This document shows positions 1 through 11,811 of a stretch of 64,000 bases of DNA, in pieces. The translations under genes were made by a program, and so were the position numbers. The notes below the pieces were generated by a model. It had not been told where the DNA came from. It did no database searches and worked only from the letters and a program-made list of their open reading frames with translations. Origin of the DNA: Piper betle (lineage: Eukaryota > Streptophyta > Magnoliopsida > Piperales > Piperaceae); the NCBI GenBank assembly GCA_033002965.1, contig JAURVB010010973.1, positions 1 to 64,000 on the forward strand, in the 5' to 3' direction. Each line of letters starts with the position of its first letter. The first letter of the stretch is position 1.

Positions 1-264
1 ATGGTAACACATACTAATCTACCATGACATTCAACCATTATTTCATTTATTATTTTGTCTTGTCTTTGCTTGTACATCATAGCATGCATGTAGGACTACG
101 TTAGAACCCACGCATCCCATCCATGCATTTCATGTTTGCATCTCCATCTTGAGACACCGAGGGCAGATCCGGGTCGGCTAACCGAACCCAGTAGATTAGC
201 GAACGGTTCGGTCGCCGGTGACATTTCCGGGTCGGTTCACGGGTGAGCCGAAACGGGGTGTTAC
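1..264 (-). mobile_element. Edge of an LTR retrotransposon (LTR start, running off the window)
   Basis: Read on the minus strand, the sequence starting at 264 begins TGTAACACCCCG, a common start of plant Ty3/Gypsy-type LTRs, and continues GC-rich to the window edge. The GC content falls abruptly at 264/265, which suggests an element boundary. The rest of the element lies outside the window, so neither its type nor its target duplication can be confirmed. Confidence 0.4.
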
Positions 265-425
265 AAATATAAACAATAAATCCTGTCAAATAATAACCTT
301 TCCTTTGGGCCGATTGATTATTCACATGAAATCTTGAAAAGTATCTCATATTTATTACCACAAATGAATATATAATTCTGTCAAATATTAACATTTTTTG
401 GGCCAATTAATACTCACATGAATTA
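263..425. repeat. Imperfect tandem duplication, unit about 95 bp
   Basis: The stretch starting ACAAATATAAAC at 263 recurs from 360 (ACAAATGAATAT). Both copies continue with CTGTCAAATA(A/T)TAAC (283 and 378), a GGGCC motif and TCACATGAA. The copies differ at many positions, so the duplication is old. Confidence 0.6.
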
Positions 426-865
426 TATACCCACAATCATCTTAATATTTTAAAGTAAATTAATTTTTACAAAAGAGACTACTTTGGTAGCATATTGTAT
501 TCATTAATAAATTCTAGAATATTAATTATAACTAAACCAGAATTTGAATTTAATAATCCCAAACATAAAACTGAAAAAAGTTATAAAAATATCTTTATTT
601 AAAAATTTCTGAAATTATAACCTTTTGTAACTTTATTTTTTTATTTGATATTTTTTCTAAAAGAGGACATTAATTTGAGAATAATATCCCATATATAATT
701 TTTTGTATTTTCCTTACCCACTGAGAGTGTAAAATTTAGGGTTACTCTTAATAAATTAAAAATCATATTAATTTATTCTCACAGACAAAAATGATAAATA
801 TAAAAATACTTCCTAAAGATTCGACATCTTTTGGTACTCTGATAATCTGAGCCCTGCCCAGGTCA
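426..865. other. AT-rich intergenic stretch
   Basis: No coding or repeat signal was recognised here. The base composition is strongly AT-rich with short A and T runs. Confidence 0.5.
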
Positions 866-1463
866 GGTGCATCAAAGCCAAGCAAAACAATGTCAAGGTA
901 GCCCTTAGGCGTTGACACCGTCGGCAAGGGTAGTGCCTTCTTCTATCCCAATTCCGTCGCTTCTTGGGTTGACAACGCCATCCCGTCCCTCACCATGTTC
1001 ATCAAGGAATAAGACTTCGTCGGCGTGGACAAGCCCGGCCGTCTTTGCTGAGTGCATGGGCCAGCTTATTACCAAGCGGTCATCAAGTTTGCTTCGATTG
1101 CACCATTTGACGTTGCTAATGTCCAGAATCATTACAAGGTTTTGTGGTACAAGCACAACAACGTAATCGACTATGTGAACTTCCAATTCTACGCATACGA
1201 TAGTAGCACCACTGTCTCCCAGTTCATCAAGTACTTGATGAGCAGACGTCGATCTATAGAGGGGGAAGGTATCGGTGAGTTTTGCTACTGATGGGACTAG
1301 TGGAGATTTGACGCCGGCAAGAGGCTTTTTCTCTGCATGCAACAAGCTCAAGAGCCAGGGGAAGCTGCATGGTATCTTTATATGGTATGCGGATGACTCC
1401 AACGACAAAAAGAATGGGTTCCAATATGAATGTAGAGCTCAGGCCCTGTTGGCTTCCAACTAA
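866..1463 (+). pseudogene. Decayed GH18 chitinase-like gene (chitinase 2-like)
   Basis: Broken reading frames together match the plant GH18 chitinase 2-like family (bulb chitinase type). Recognisable blocks include IKAK..NVKVAL near 868-905, FAECMGQLI near 1045-1070, FASIAPFDVANVQ and VIDYVNFQFYAYD (about 1085-1200), and [26 protein letters not shown] (about 1310-1390). The TAA at 1008-1010 and several frame changes break it. The segment that should hold the catalytic DGxDxDxE motif is largely missing between about 1010 and 1045, and the N-terminal third with the signal peptide is absent. It therefore cannot encode an active enzyme. The TAA after ALLASN (1461-1463) probably marks the original stop. 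The strand and the family are well supported; the exact 5' limit is not. Confidence 0.75.
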
Positions 1464-1806
1464 CAATGTTGTCGTTACTTCTCATGTACGTACAACTATC
1501 TATGCAGGCAAGAGCTTGTCTATAGAATAAGATACAAATTATAAGTCCACGGACGATGGAAATATTATTTTCTCGGGGAGAAGAACTGATCATGAGATTA
1601 CTTTAAATGTATGAACAATCTAGTTCTTTTCTTTTTAATTATCGAGCATATGGACTTTATAGTCAGTAAATATAATAGTATTCATAAAATAAAATTATGT
1701 GACCTTTTATTTGTGCGTTCATATATACTCTAGCAAACTTTTAGACATGCAGTTGCTCCACAAGGTAACTGCCCCATGTACATTGAGGCAAACTTGTGAT
1801 GAAATT
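1464..1806. other. Intergenic stretch, nothing recognised
   Basis: AT-rich sequence between the chitinase remnant and the GC-rich inverted-repeat element. No ORF, RNA gene or repeat was recognised. Confidence 0.4.
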
Positions 1807-2629
1807 GGATAAGGTCTGGGCCCGGGGCAGAAAAATTTTTCAACCCCGAGCTGACGTCTGGGCCGTCCGATTACAAGGACGGCCCAGATCTATTGTATTT
1901 TTTGTTAAAACAAACTTAACTTTGATCTGGGTTGTCCAATTACAAGGACGACCGTCGTGTTGGCCACTCAATAGGGCCGCTCGACAGCCGTGTTGGCCGT
2001 GAGCGGCCCACCGCTGCCGGCCCGCCATGGCCAAATCTGGTTGTGGTTGGATGTGGGCGGGCCGTCGCGGCTAGATTTGGCCACCGCCGTTCTTGTTTGG
2101 GCTGCCGCCAGCCAGATCCGGGTGTGACAGGTTGGACCTGGCCATCCCCTGGTCAGATCTGGTCGGGGGATGGCTAGGTTCAGCCTATCGTGGTCGGATC
2201 TGGCCAGCGGAGGCCCCCAAAAGGGAAAAAAACCTTTATCCCGTGGACGCCGCCACGTAGCCGCAGACGATCCTTCACCCCGCTCCCCCTCGACCCCGTC
2301 GTCCCGCCCCCTGCAACCGCAGCTGCAAGGGGGCGAGACGATGGGGTCGAAGGGGAGTAGGGCAGAGGGGCGTCTGTGGCTGGGCAGCGTCCGCAGCAAG
2401 GGAGCGGGGAGAAGGGAGGGGATGGAAGCGCGTTCCTCCCCCTCGTGAAGGGACGGCAACGCGACAGGGCGACGGCCACGACAAGGCGGTGACAATGGCG
2501 TGGCTGTGGGGCGGTGGCGCTTTTTGGAATTTTTTTTTGACAAGAGATTTGGGTTGTCCTTGTAATTGGACGACCCAGAAGAGAACTCAGGACAAAATTT
2601 TTTCTACCCCAGGCTCTCCTTCACTTTAC

Positions 2630-2631
<2 letters not shown>
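1807..2631. mobile_element. Non-autonomous inverted-repeat element with GC-rich core, copy 1
   Basis: The left end (GGGGCAGAAAAATTTT, then a hairpin around GGCCGTCCGATTACAAGG) recurs reversed at the right end (2,540-2,620: GGGTTGTCCTTGTAATTGG, then AAAATTTTTTCTACCCC). This gives terminal inverted repeats of about 85 bp, around 75-80% alike by eye. The core (about 1,960-2,500) is very GC-rich with no intact gene, and the right end abuts a (TA)n tract. Related copies occur at 34,141, 46,235 and 47,985. No transposase is present, so it is a MITE-like passenger of unknown superfamily; targeting of (TA)n recalls the Micron elements described in rice. Confidence 0.65.
1857..1888. repeat. Perfect palindromic hairpin, 12-bp stem and 8-nt loop
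   Basis: TCTGGGCCGTCC and GGACGGCCCAGA flank the loop GATTACAA. The same 32 bases occur at 34,197-34,228, and weaker versions lie at 1,925-1,955 and about 2,545-2,580. Confidence 0.85.

Positions 2632-2663
<32 letters not shown>
2632..2663. repeat. (TA)n microsatellite
   Basis: An uninterrupted TA run of about 16 units directly adjoins the right end of the GC-rich element. Confidence 0.9.
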
Positions 2664-2667
<4 letters not shown>

Positions 2668-3140
2668 TTCATTTTTAAAATTCACTTTGAGACCACCTTA
2701 TTTTTACGTGAGCATTAAATAGCACAACTTTCCTATTTAAAAACCCATAATTGCGATTAAAAAGTTAGGTTTTGGAAGTACAGTAGCACAACTCGCATGC
2801 CAATTAAACTAAAAGACATATTGTAAGTTTATTATTATTTATTAGTTATTACTTAGTGGGCCAAAAGTCCCAATTAACGTATTATATGTCCCTTATAATA
2901 CGTACGAGTCGAGTAAGATTCCTTATAGTTCAACTCGACCCGAGTTTCAAATCAAAATAAATATAACGGTGCGGTCCACGACCCCCAAACAAAGACAAAG
3001 CCCCCGGACCCGGCGCCGTCTTCTCCCATCTGCGCCGCTCCGTCGGTGATTCGCCAGATTCCGGCGAATGCACCATCTCCGGCGACGATCCACCGCCCGA
3101 GGTTCTGGCGTCGTCTCCGGCCTCTCCCCAGCGGCGAGAA
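2664..3140 (+). other. Upstream region of the SCD1-like pseudogene
   Basis: AT-rich to about 2,940, then sharply GC-rich from about 2,970, as expected for the 5' untranslated leader of the gene starting at 3,141. No clear TATA box could be assigned. Confidence 0.4.
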
Positions 3141-4467
3141 ATGGGGCGGATCTTCGAGTACTTCGTGGTGTGCGGGATCGGGCCGGAGATCCACACGCTA
3201 GACGGGGGGAAGGGGTTCCATGGCATGAGCGTCATGTACATGCCCTCCTTCCTCGACCAGTTCCCTTCAACCAACTCTTCCCGTTACCCCCTCCTCCTCC
3301 GCAGTTCCCCACGGTATGTGATCGGTTGCTTCCTCTGATTTTGCAAGAAAGCAGCTCCCTTTGGAATTGTGTGATACTATCTGGAAGAGTCAAGAACAAT
3401 GTTTGATCTTGATCTGGTTCTTGTGACTTAATCCTGCCTTGTTTTGAGTTTTCTTTTGGCAAATAAAATGTTATTTTTTTACTTAGACTGTTGGTTGAGA
3501 CAGACATGGCGGAGATCTGTGATTATGCCTTGTATGTCACATTGGGTAGAGTTGCTTTGAAAATAGATTTAGCTTGATCATTGAGTAGTGGCGTCCTTGT
3601 TAGTTGCCTATCTTGTTTTGATTTTTGTTCACAGAATGTGTGCTGTTTTTTTATTTTGCAAGTTTTGTTCATTGTGCATATATGTGTGCTATGGTTTTCA
3701 AAATGGTAGCATGCTGACTGGCTCAATCTCGGTTTGTTAAGACCTTAGTTCAATTTTCAAATTTGAAGTGATATGAGCTTTGGCTTGTACATGCTTTTGA
3801 CTTGGCTCAAATTAAGCTCGATATTTTATACAGAAAATGGGGTCAACTTCATTTATATTAGATAGCCATCAATAACTTTGCAAGAATAAGTGCAGGGCCG
3901 CCCCGCCTGATAAAAATATTAAAGATGAATGTAAAGTTTTAATGCACGTTTACATTATTTTATATGAAAGAATTTGACAAATAAAGATATATTGTCTCTA
4001 AAATATAATTTTAGTGTACATTATACAAAAGATGGTTATTGATAAACGCAAATTGAGTTAGCCCAAGGTCAAGTGAAACTCAAATTAAAATGAGTAGTAT
4101 TAGGTTTGAATCGAGCTCAAAGGTAAACAATGGACTTGCCTGATGAACAACCCTAATTACTAGGCAATTTTCTTGGAGAAATTTTGTTGACATATGCTTC
4201 TTATGGCAGTGTGTTTTGCCAGCTGGTGTCAAATTCCATTCTTTTGGCTTTGTACCTAATGATGCCTCAACACATCCAAGGAGCTATCTCATTGTACTGA
4301 CCGGTACTTCATACTCCATTTTATCTTTTGATTTTGAAGAAATTTTTGGTATTGACGGTATATGCAAATGGTAAAATGAATAATGATAGAAATGCTATAA
4401 AACTAGGTGAGTGGAAGTGAACAAAAATAGCCCTCTAAGAAGATAAGACACAATTTTTAAGAATAAT

Positions 4468-7400
4468 TGTAACACCCTATTTTTTCGGTCCAAGGGCGGA
4501 CCGAAGTGCGATGTTATAATTTGAAAAACTATTCATTTGACTACTCTTTTACAAACTTTACGGAAGCAGATCTCAACCCTTGAGGAGGCTTAAGACGGCA
4601 ACCTTACAAGGTTTCATCACATATGCATGCTGATTCTTACTATCATAGAGAGGCTCTTAAACTTAAAGATTATATATGATCACCCCTAGCCACAACAAAG
4701 GCAGAACCTCCCCTGTGACTATGAGTGGTGACTTTAAAAATGTTGATAATCATTTTCTATTATAGAAGAGGTGCACCCTGGCTATAGTTTTGAGGTTGCA
4801 TGCTGGGATATGAACATTTTCTTACTACATAGTTTAAGTAATTCGTTATATTTCTTAATTTCTTACATGCAGAGAATTTGAACAAGGGTTGTGGTTACCT
4901 GCTCCACATACCTAACATGTGCAAGAAAATAAAATAATTAAACACAACATCATCTGATGTCAGGGCATCAAACCTAAAAACCTGGACTTCACATGGGTCT
5001 TCAAGTGGTATGAACCGTGTGCTCCTCCTACGCACATTTCTTTATCACACACTCACACGGCTACAACAAATATATTTCACGTACCTGGTAAGCTCCTCAT
5101 TGTGTTCTAGGACTTTGAGGCTTATACCTTGTAGACGATAGTTTGAGTGCCCCAAAGTGTGTCTGCGCCATAATAATAATGTAATGATATATAAAATACA
5201 CGTGCACAACAACAATCAATTAACTTATCCTAAATCATACAAGTTCACGTGACTTCATGACTTATTCCGTAATATATTACATCTTAATTTCATATTACAT
5301 CAATTCGATAATTAACACAAATACAATACGAAATATCTCACCATGAGCCATTTGATCTGTCCGCCTACGCTAGTCAAAAGGCTAATCACCTATATACATT
5401 AGATAAAACAGTACTTAAGGAATTGATTAATGGTTCTATAGATATTAGAAATATAACATTACTAGTAAATGAGTATCTAAACAACCACGAAAAGTTGTAG
5501 AAACTTCCAGAATTATACAGGGTGGTAAGCGAAGGCTAATGCGGCTGCATATCATACCATAATTGCCTACAAAGAGGTATCTTACAAACATATAAACATT
5601 CATATGTCCCTTATGCCCTCATATCTTCCATATATCACCTGCTATAGTACCCATATGGCTCGAAACCAATGTGCCACAATTTTCGGAAACGCGCTGCATT
5701 CGCAGTACCATACATACATTGTACCACTTAAGAGTAGAAGGGGTACTAGTGCAATCAGTATATCGCCATACCACTCACTCTCGTATTCGTGAAATCTGTA
5801 AAAATATACTTACTTATATAATAGGCTTAGGGAAAAGGCGTGTATTATAGATATTTTGAGCTTCAATTTGAAAACCAAAAGGGATTTCATTTTTGTAGTT
5901 TTATTAAACTTACGATAAAATGCGATTAAATAGCCCGGTTTCGGAGGGATCTAATAAAAATGCCGCTGACACCGTCCTATCGTTTTAAATGCGATTAAAT
6001 GTGAAACTCAAGAGCCAAACATAAGGGTGGAGCAAGAGAATCCTATGAGCTTAGATGAGTAGAGCCCTATGTCCTAAATCGATGAGTTCAACTCGTGTAA
6101 CCTAAAAGAAGATGGAATTTGAATCATAATCGGATCACACTTGTAAACAAAACAAGATGAGGCAAAGCCTCCATACATTCACAATATGTAAAACTTAATT
6201 AACTTACTTATATTGTTTAGTGATGGGTTAAACCTTATTAGGTAGTTTAGTTTAAGGTTTGGGGTTACAATTCTATTTAGTGCATGATTTTGTATGTAGG
6301 GTTTTATCGTCAGACTTAACCGAACGATTTTTCGGATAGATCAAATGGTATCCAATTAAGTTGAAATTTGAACCCCTAGTTCTCAACACCCTAATGGTTT
6401 GTTATAAATATTAACAAGTGATAATATATAGATTATCATGTTGATTGACGTTAATTAAGGTCAGATTAATTTGCTTTGAACAATACCCCATCACTTCACA
6501 ACAAATTTCAAAATTTTGGCCTATGGGTGTAATAAGTCCAAATGGGTTTGAGTAAATTGGAATAGTTATATAACACTTGAAAGTTTAGCCCATTAATAGT
6601 TCAGGTCCAATTTCCTTGTAATTGGGCCTAAGTAATTTTTTTAATCTTGATTTCTAATTTAGTAATTTCTTTAATTTACCCGATCAGGGTAGAATTAGAA
6701 AATTCTACTGAATTATTTACATACCCAAATGCTCTAAAAATTTACATAGACAATTTTACGATACTTAGTAAACTTTATAATTTATTATATAATTCTCCAA
6801 TAGATGAATATATTTTTCACAAAATTTTCAATTAAAATCATAAAAACAGGATTATAAACTTAGTTTCTTTGTACTCCAAAAATTTGATCCAATTAACCAT
6901 TATAATAAATTGTTTTTAACTCTAAAATTTTCAGGGTTACATAAAACAATTATTAGTTTGTTAAGTAATTTTGTATAGATTTTTATGTGATCTAATTATT
7001 AGCTAAACATTTACCTAAGCGTACAATGCAGGCAATCAACACAAAACACAAGAGATGTACAATGTTTCATTAATTTTGTTCAGTCTTAGTTGAGGAAATT
7101 TTTGGATGGTAAATTTATGATATTAAAATCACAACATGCTTAACAGATGATCTTAAGATATATCATGAAATTAAAATCATATCAAGGTGTAAAAATTGGG
7201 GAAATGGGCGATCAGATGACTGAAACCTTGAAAGCTGCCACATTTCTTCAAATTTTGGACATTTTTATGATTATCCATGTCAAATCATTCGACATGTTTA
7301 ACATATAAATTGTAGATCTTTGTCGTGTGAAAACAAACAGACCAAGATCATATAAATCTGACATTTAAAATATGAGTTATGAATTTTATGCTCAACTAAT

Positions 7401-8095
7401 GTAGATCTGGATACACAGATCATATAAAAATCATAACTATTTATCTACGCATGAGAATGACATGAAACCACATCTAAAAATTCTTTAAGAGGCATATCTA
7501 CAAGGCAAAAATGCAATAAAAATACAAACAACAATATCCATAAACAAAACAACAACCTAAACAAAAATCATCAACTAAAACCTGGGAAAGAACTTACCTT
7601 TAATGGTTCAAGGGAGGCCACTTGGAGTTTTTCCACTCCAAGTCCTTCAACCATTGAAAGAAGAACATCTTAAAAGGCCAAGGAAAGATAAAGAGAGCTC
7701 ATAGAGTGGAGAAGAAGATTGGGAGAAGGAAAGGGACGTTGAGGGTGAGTGGAGTAGTTGGGTTGGAGTGGAAATGTGAGGATGAGGGTGGGGTTTTATA
7801 AAAAAGGAGGGTGGTTGGCTTGGTGATGTCATAGGCATGGGTGTCATACTTAAAGAGGTGTGTTGGGATTTACATTTTAAAAAGAAAAGGGGGAAATGAT
7901 TTAGTGGTTTATAAAGTAAATAAATAATATAACATGGAAAAATTTTCCAAAATAAGGCAAGTCACAGGCATGAGGGCGCTTTGACAGCGCCTTGACGTCC
8001 ATGATTTAAACTTGAGCGTCAAATTCAAACTTTGTCCAGGGCAATGTCCACTCTGAAGTACCGTTGTTGCACTTACTTGGGATCTGATCATCATC
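4468..8095 (-). repeat. Arm A: long LTR-like repeat, reversed
   Basis: Its reverse complement matches arm C over nearly its whole length and arm B over the inner part. It is the longest copy: a block of about 550 bp (roughly 5,935-6,490) is absent from both B and C. The outer end is TGTAACACCC at 4,468; the inner shared boundary is GATCTGATCATCATCC near 8,095. It holds a minus-strand TATA box at 7,794-7,800. Confidence 0.8.
7794..7800 (-). promoter_or_regulatory. Candidate TATA box of arm A
   Basis: TATAAAA on the minus strand, followed by a C/T-rich leader and then a strong splice-donor-like AAAGGTAAGT about 200 nt downstream. The arrangement resembles the promoter of a long plant LTR. Confidence 0.45.
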
Positions 8096-8430
8096 CCCGA
8101 AACTACAACGCAGGCATCCCGAAGGGTGGCTCCTTGGGTTCTTTGGGACGGGAGATCGCCATCCACTAGGTCGTGTGTACCTAGTACTCAATCGAGAGAT
8201 ACTTGTTTACTATTTTGTAAATCCCTAGCTTTTTACTTGATTTTAGTTTTTGTTCGGTTGTGCCCCAGAATCAAGTTGCTTGTTCAGCCTTTTTGCTGTG
8301 TATTTATATATGATATGTAGGTATGTATGAGTTGCCTCGTCACTTTTTGTGGTGTTCTGGTCGAGTTTGTTTTGGGTGTTTTTGGTGGAAAAAAACCTAA
8401 AATGATGCAAATGAGGACCAGACATGAAAG
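8096..8430. other. Loop between inverted arms A and B
   Basis: Single-copy sequence separating the two arms, seen nowhere else in the window. No convincing gene was found; short ORFs here are not supported. Confidence 0.55.
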
Positions 8431-8693
8431 GCGTTATGGCAGTGCCTTCATACCCGGACAAATTTTAAATTTGACGCTCAAGTTTACACCACAGACGTCA
8501 AGGCGCTATCAAAGAGCCTTCACGCCCGTGACTTGCCTTATTTTGGAAAATTTTTCCATGTTATATTATTTATTTACTTTATAAACCACTAAATCATTTC
8601 CCCTTTTTTCTTTTTAAAATTTAAATCCCAACACACTTCCTTTAGGTATGACACTCATGCCTATGACATCACTAAGCCAACCACCCTCTTTTT

Positions 8694-8700
8694 TATAAAA
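8694..8700 (+). promoter_or_regulatory. Candidate TATA box of arm B
   Basis: TATAAAA at the position equivalent to the box in arm A. In arm C the same site reads TAGAAAA (near 18,498), so that copy has lost it. Confidence 0.45.
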
Positions 8701-10364
8701 TCCCACCCTCATCCTCACCTTTCCACTCCAACCCAACCACTTCACTCACCCTCACCCTCAACGTCCCTTTCCTTCTCCCAATCTTCTTCTCCACTCGATG
8801 AGCTCTCTCTATCCTTTGGCTTTCCAAGATGTTTTTCTCGGAGTAGAAAAACTCCAAGTGGCCTCCCTTGAACCGTTAAAGGTAGGTTCTTTCCCTGGTT
8901 TTGGTTGATGATTTTTGTTTGGGTTGTTTTGTGTATGAATGTTGTTGTTTGTATTTTTATTGGATTTTTTCCTTATAGATATGCCTCTTACAGAATTTTT
9001 AGATGTGGTTTCATGTCGTTCTCATTTGTAGATAAACAGTTATGATTTTTGTATCATTTGTGTATCCAGATTTTCATTAGTTGAGTATAAAATTCATAAC
9101 TCATGTTTTAGATGTCAGATTTGTATGATCTTAGTCTATTTGTTTTCATACGACAAAGATCTACAAGTTATATATTGAACATGTCGAATGATTTGGCATG
9201 GATGATCATGAAAATGTCCAAAATTTGATGAAAGGTGGCAGCTTTCAAAGTTTCAGTCATCTGGTCGCCCATTTCCCTAATTTTTACACCTTGATATGAT
9301 TTTAATTTCGTGATATATCTTAAGATCATCTGTTAAGCATGTTGTGATCTTAATATTATAAATTTACCGTCCTAAAATTTCCTTAACTAAGACTTGAACA
9401 AACTTAATGAAACATTGTACATCTCCTGTGTTTTGTGTTGACTACCTGCGTCGTACGTTTAGTTAAATGTTTGGCTAATAATTAGATCACATAAAAATTT
9501 ATAAAAAATTACTTAAGAAACTAATAATTGTTTTATGTAACCCTGAAAATTTTAGAGTTAAAAACAATTTATTATAATGGTTAATTGGATTAAATTTTTT
9601 GAGTACAAAGAAACTAAGTTTATAATCTTGTTTGCTATGATTTCAATTGAAAATTTTGTGGAAAATATATTCATCTATGGGAGAATTATATAATAAATTA
9701 CAAAGTTCACTAAGTGTCCTAATGTTGTCTATGTAAATTTTTAGAGCATTTGGGTATGTAAGTAATTCAGTAGAATTTTCTAATTTTACCCTAGTTGGGT
9801 AAATTACAAAAATCACTAAATCAAAAATCAAGATTAGAAAAATTACCTAGAAATTGGACCTGAAATATTAATGGGCTAAACTTTTAATTGTTATATAACT
9901 ATTCCAATTGACCCATGCCCATTTGGACTTCTCAGGCCCATGAGCAGTGATGGGTACTATTTAATAAAACTACAAGAATGAAATCTTTTGTTGGTTTTCG
10001 AATGAAGCTCCAAAAATATATAATACCATTCTCTTCCCTAAGCCTATTATATAAGTATGCGCATTTTTACGGATTTCACAAATAAGAGAATGAACGGTAT
10101 GGAAATATACAGATTATACTAGTACCCCTTCTACCCTCAAGTGGTGCAATGCATGTAGGGTACTACGAATGCAGCGCGTTTTTGAAAATTATGGTATATT
10201 AGTTCCGAGCCACATGGGTACTGTGGCGGGTGATATATAGAAGATATGAGGGCGTAAGCGATATATGAATGTTTATATGTTTATAATATGCTTCTTTGTA
10301 GGGAATTATGATATAATATGTGGTCGTATCGGCCTTCGCTTACCACCATGAAAGTTTCTACAAC

Positions 10365-10497
10365 TGTAACGACCCAGCCCAAAGTGCAACGTAATGGGCC
10401 AAGTCATTTCTTTAAAATGGGTACCCCGGAAGTTAAAGATCTACATGATCGTCTCCCAGTAGGTATTAGATGTGGGACTAAGTTGAGGGATCTCACA
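10365..10497 (-). repeat. TRIM LTR (left copy)
   Basis: 133 bp beginning TGTAACGACCC and ending GATCTCACA on the plus strand. It differs from the right LTR at only a few positions. Confidence 0.9.
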
Positions 10498-10653
10498 ATC
10501 CACCCACCTTAGGGAATTTCGTCCCCGAAATGTCTATTCTTGGCCCGTTGCTAGCCCCAGCCCATGACCTTCTGGCCCGTGACCGGCAGCCTAGCCAACG
10601 TTTCTAATCCAGCCCACCATCTAACACGGAACCAGGTCGGCTCTGATACCATT

Positions 10654-10786
10654 TGTAACGACCCAACCCAAAGTGCAACGTAATGGGCCAAGTCATTTCT
10701 TTAAAATGGGTACCCCGGAAGTTAAAGATCTACAGGATCGTCTCCCAGTAGGTATTAGATGTGGGACTAAGTTGAGGGATCTCACA
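10654..10786 (-). repeat. TRIM LTR (right copy)
   Basis: Second 133-bp LTR copy, directly followed by the target duplication ACAAC. Confidence 0.9.
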
Positions 10787-10879
10787 ACAACTTTTTGTGG
10801 GTGTTTAGATACCTATTTGTCAGTAATGTTATATTCCTATGTCTCAGAATCTGAGATTTTTTTATTACTTTTTTTTTTA

Positions 10880-11790
10880 AACGTTAAGTTAATAATTTTC
10901 TTAAAGACTATACAAAAGACTACGAAATGTATTGAAAGTATTAGTGTCCCTAATAGTATTATAGTTAAACTAATTATAGGATTATGTATGTGCAAACTTA
11001 TTAACTGTGTCCTGTCTCTGGTTATAACAATAATAAAATACATTCAACAGCTAACGCATTCTAATACTGCTATAACTATAATTACAATCGTTTCTAATAA
11101 TATCAATTCTATGCTTATCATTAACTTGCTTCTTATCAATTCAAACTAACAGTGGATTTAACTAACTCACTCCCCTTTTTGACATGTTCCTTTGGATTTA
11201 AAGGTTAAACAGCCTCCTGCCTTAATGCCAATATCCTGGACTCAGCGGCCTTTATCAGGGAAGTTCCAGCTAGATTAATTGCTCTTAGTGTTGATGATAA
11301 TGAAGCAACTTTATAAAAGCATAGAAGAAGTCTAGTAATACATAAACACACTTATTTTATAAACAAATTTTACAGACTTAAAATTTCTTTAGATCTGCAC
11401 GATCTACTACAAACTGAACTCCAAACTTTTTTGTAGACTCCAAGAATTTATAAATCCGGACATATCCGGTTTTTACATGATATTCCTTTTCACATCCATC
11501 TACCATTTTTTGTCACATTATTTTTTTTTTAAATTTACAACCACATATATTTCTTGGTGGTGAATTATCCACGTATTCCAAACTCTTGGTGAGAATTTTT
11601 CCACGTCATCTGAAATCTTGGTAAGGAATTCTCCACGTCATCAGTTTTTCTTGGTGATGATGTCTCTCTACATATGCCGTATTACTTGATAAGAAATTGT
11701 CCACATAGTCCAAATAGTTATAGGTAGGGAATTGATGTATATTTATAGGTAGGGAATTGATGTATATTTTTAAAAATAGTTAGACTAGTA
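10880..11790 (-). repeat. Viral intergenic region, inverted copy lacking the TATA segment
   Basis: Reverse complement of 15,590-16,480 over most of its length. Shared landmarks include the GATGACGTGG repeats, the ATATCATG..TTTTCACATCC stretch, and the AACTAACTCACTCCCC stretch near 11,160. Compared with the plus copy it lacks about 80 bp that hold the TATA box and likely start site. A 26-bp unit (TATAGGTAGGGAATTGATG...) is repeated in tandem near 11,720-11,770. It holds no coding sequence; the short ORFs in it are accidental. Confidence 0.75.
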
Positions 11791-11811
11791 TTATTTAATA
11801 AACAATCAGAG

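Larger units (their letters stand above)
10365..10786 (-). mobile_element. TRIM/SMART-type miniature LTR retrotransposon
   Basis: Two 133-bp LTRs (10,365-10,497 and 10,654-10,786), nearly identical, surround a 156-bp interior. The 5-bp target duplication ACAAC is perfect (10,360-10,364 and 10,787-10,791), and arm C shows the empty site. On the minus strand the primer-binding site TGGTATCAGAGCC (10,651-10,639) lies two bases inside its LTR and matches the 3' end of initiator methionine tRNA. The purine-rich AAGGTGGGTGGAT (10,510-10,498) lies just before the other LTR. There are no coding genes, so it depends on other elements. Near-identical LTRs indicate a fairly recent insertion. Confidence 0.93.
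8431..10840 (+). repeat. Arm B: truncated LTR-like repeat
   Basis: Matches arm C from its inner end until it is cut at 10,840 (after ATTCCTAT), where viral sequence begins. The first kilobase differs from A and C at many sites, whereas from about 9,440 on it is nearly identical to C. It shares with C the 550-bp deletion relative to A. A 422-bp TRIM is inserted at 10,365. Confidence 0.8.

Noticed and set aside
1968..2543. 191-codon minus-strand ORF and its overlapping companions
   Set aside because: They lie in the GC-rich core of an inverted-repeat element and show only composition bias.
8126..8584. Small ORFs across the loop and inner arm ends
   Set aside because: They are not conserved in frame among the three arms and have no recognisable domain.
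10673..11149. 158-codon plus-strand ORF
   Set aside because: It runs from a TRIM LTR through an arm fragment into reversed viral intergenic DNA, so it is an accidental fusion.
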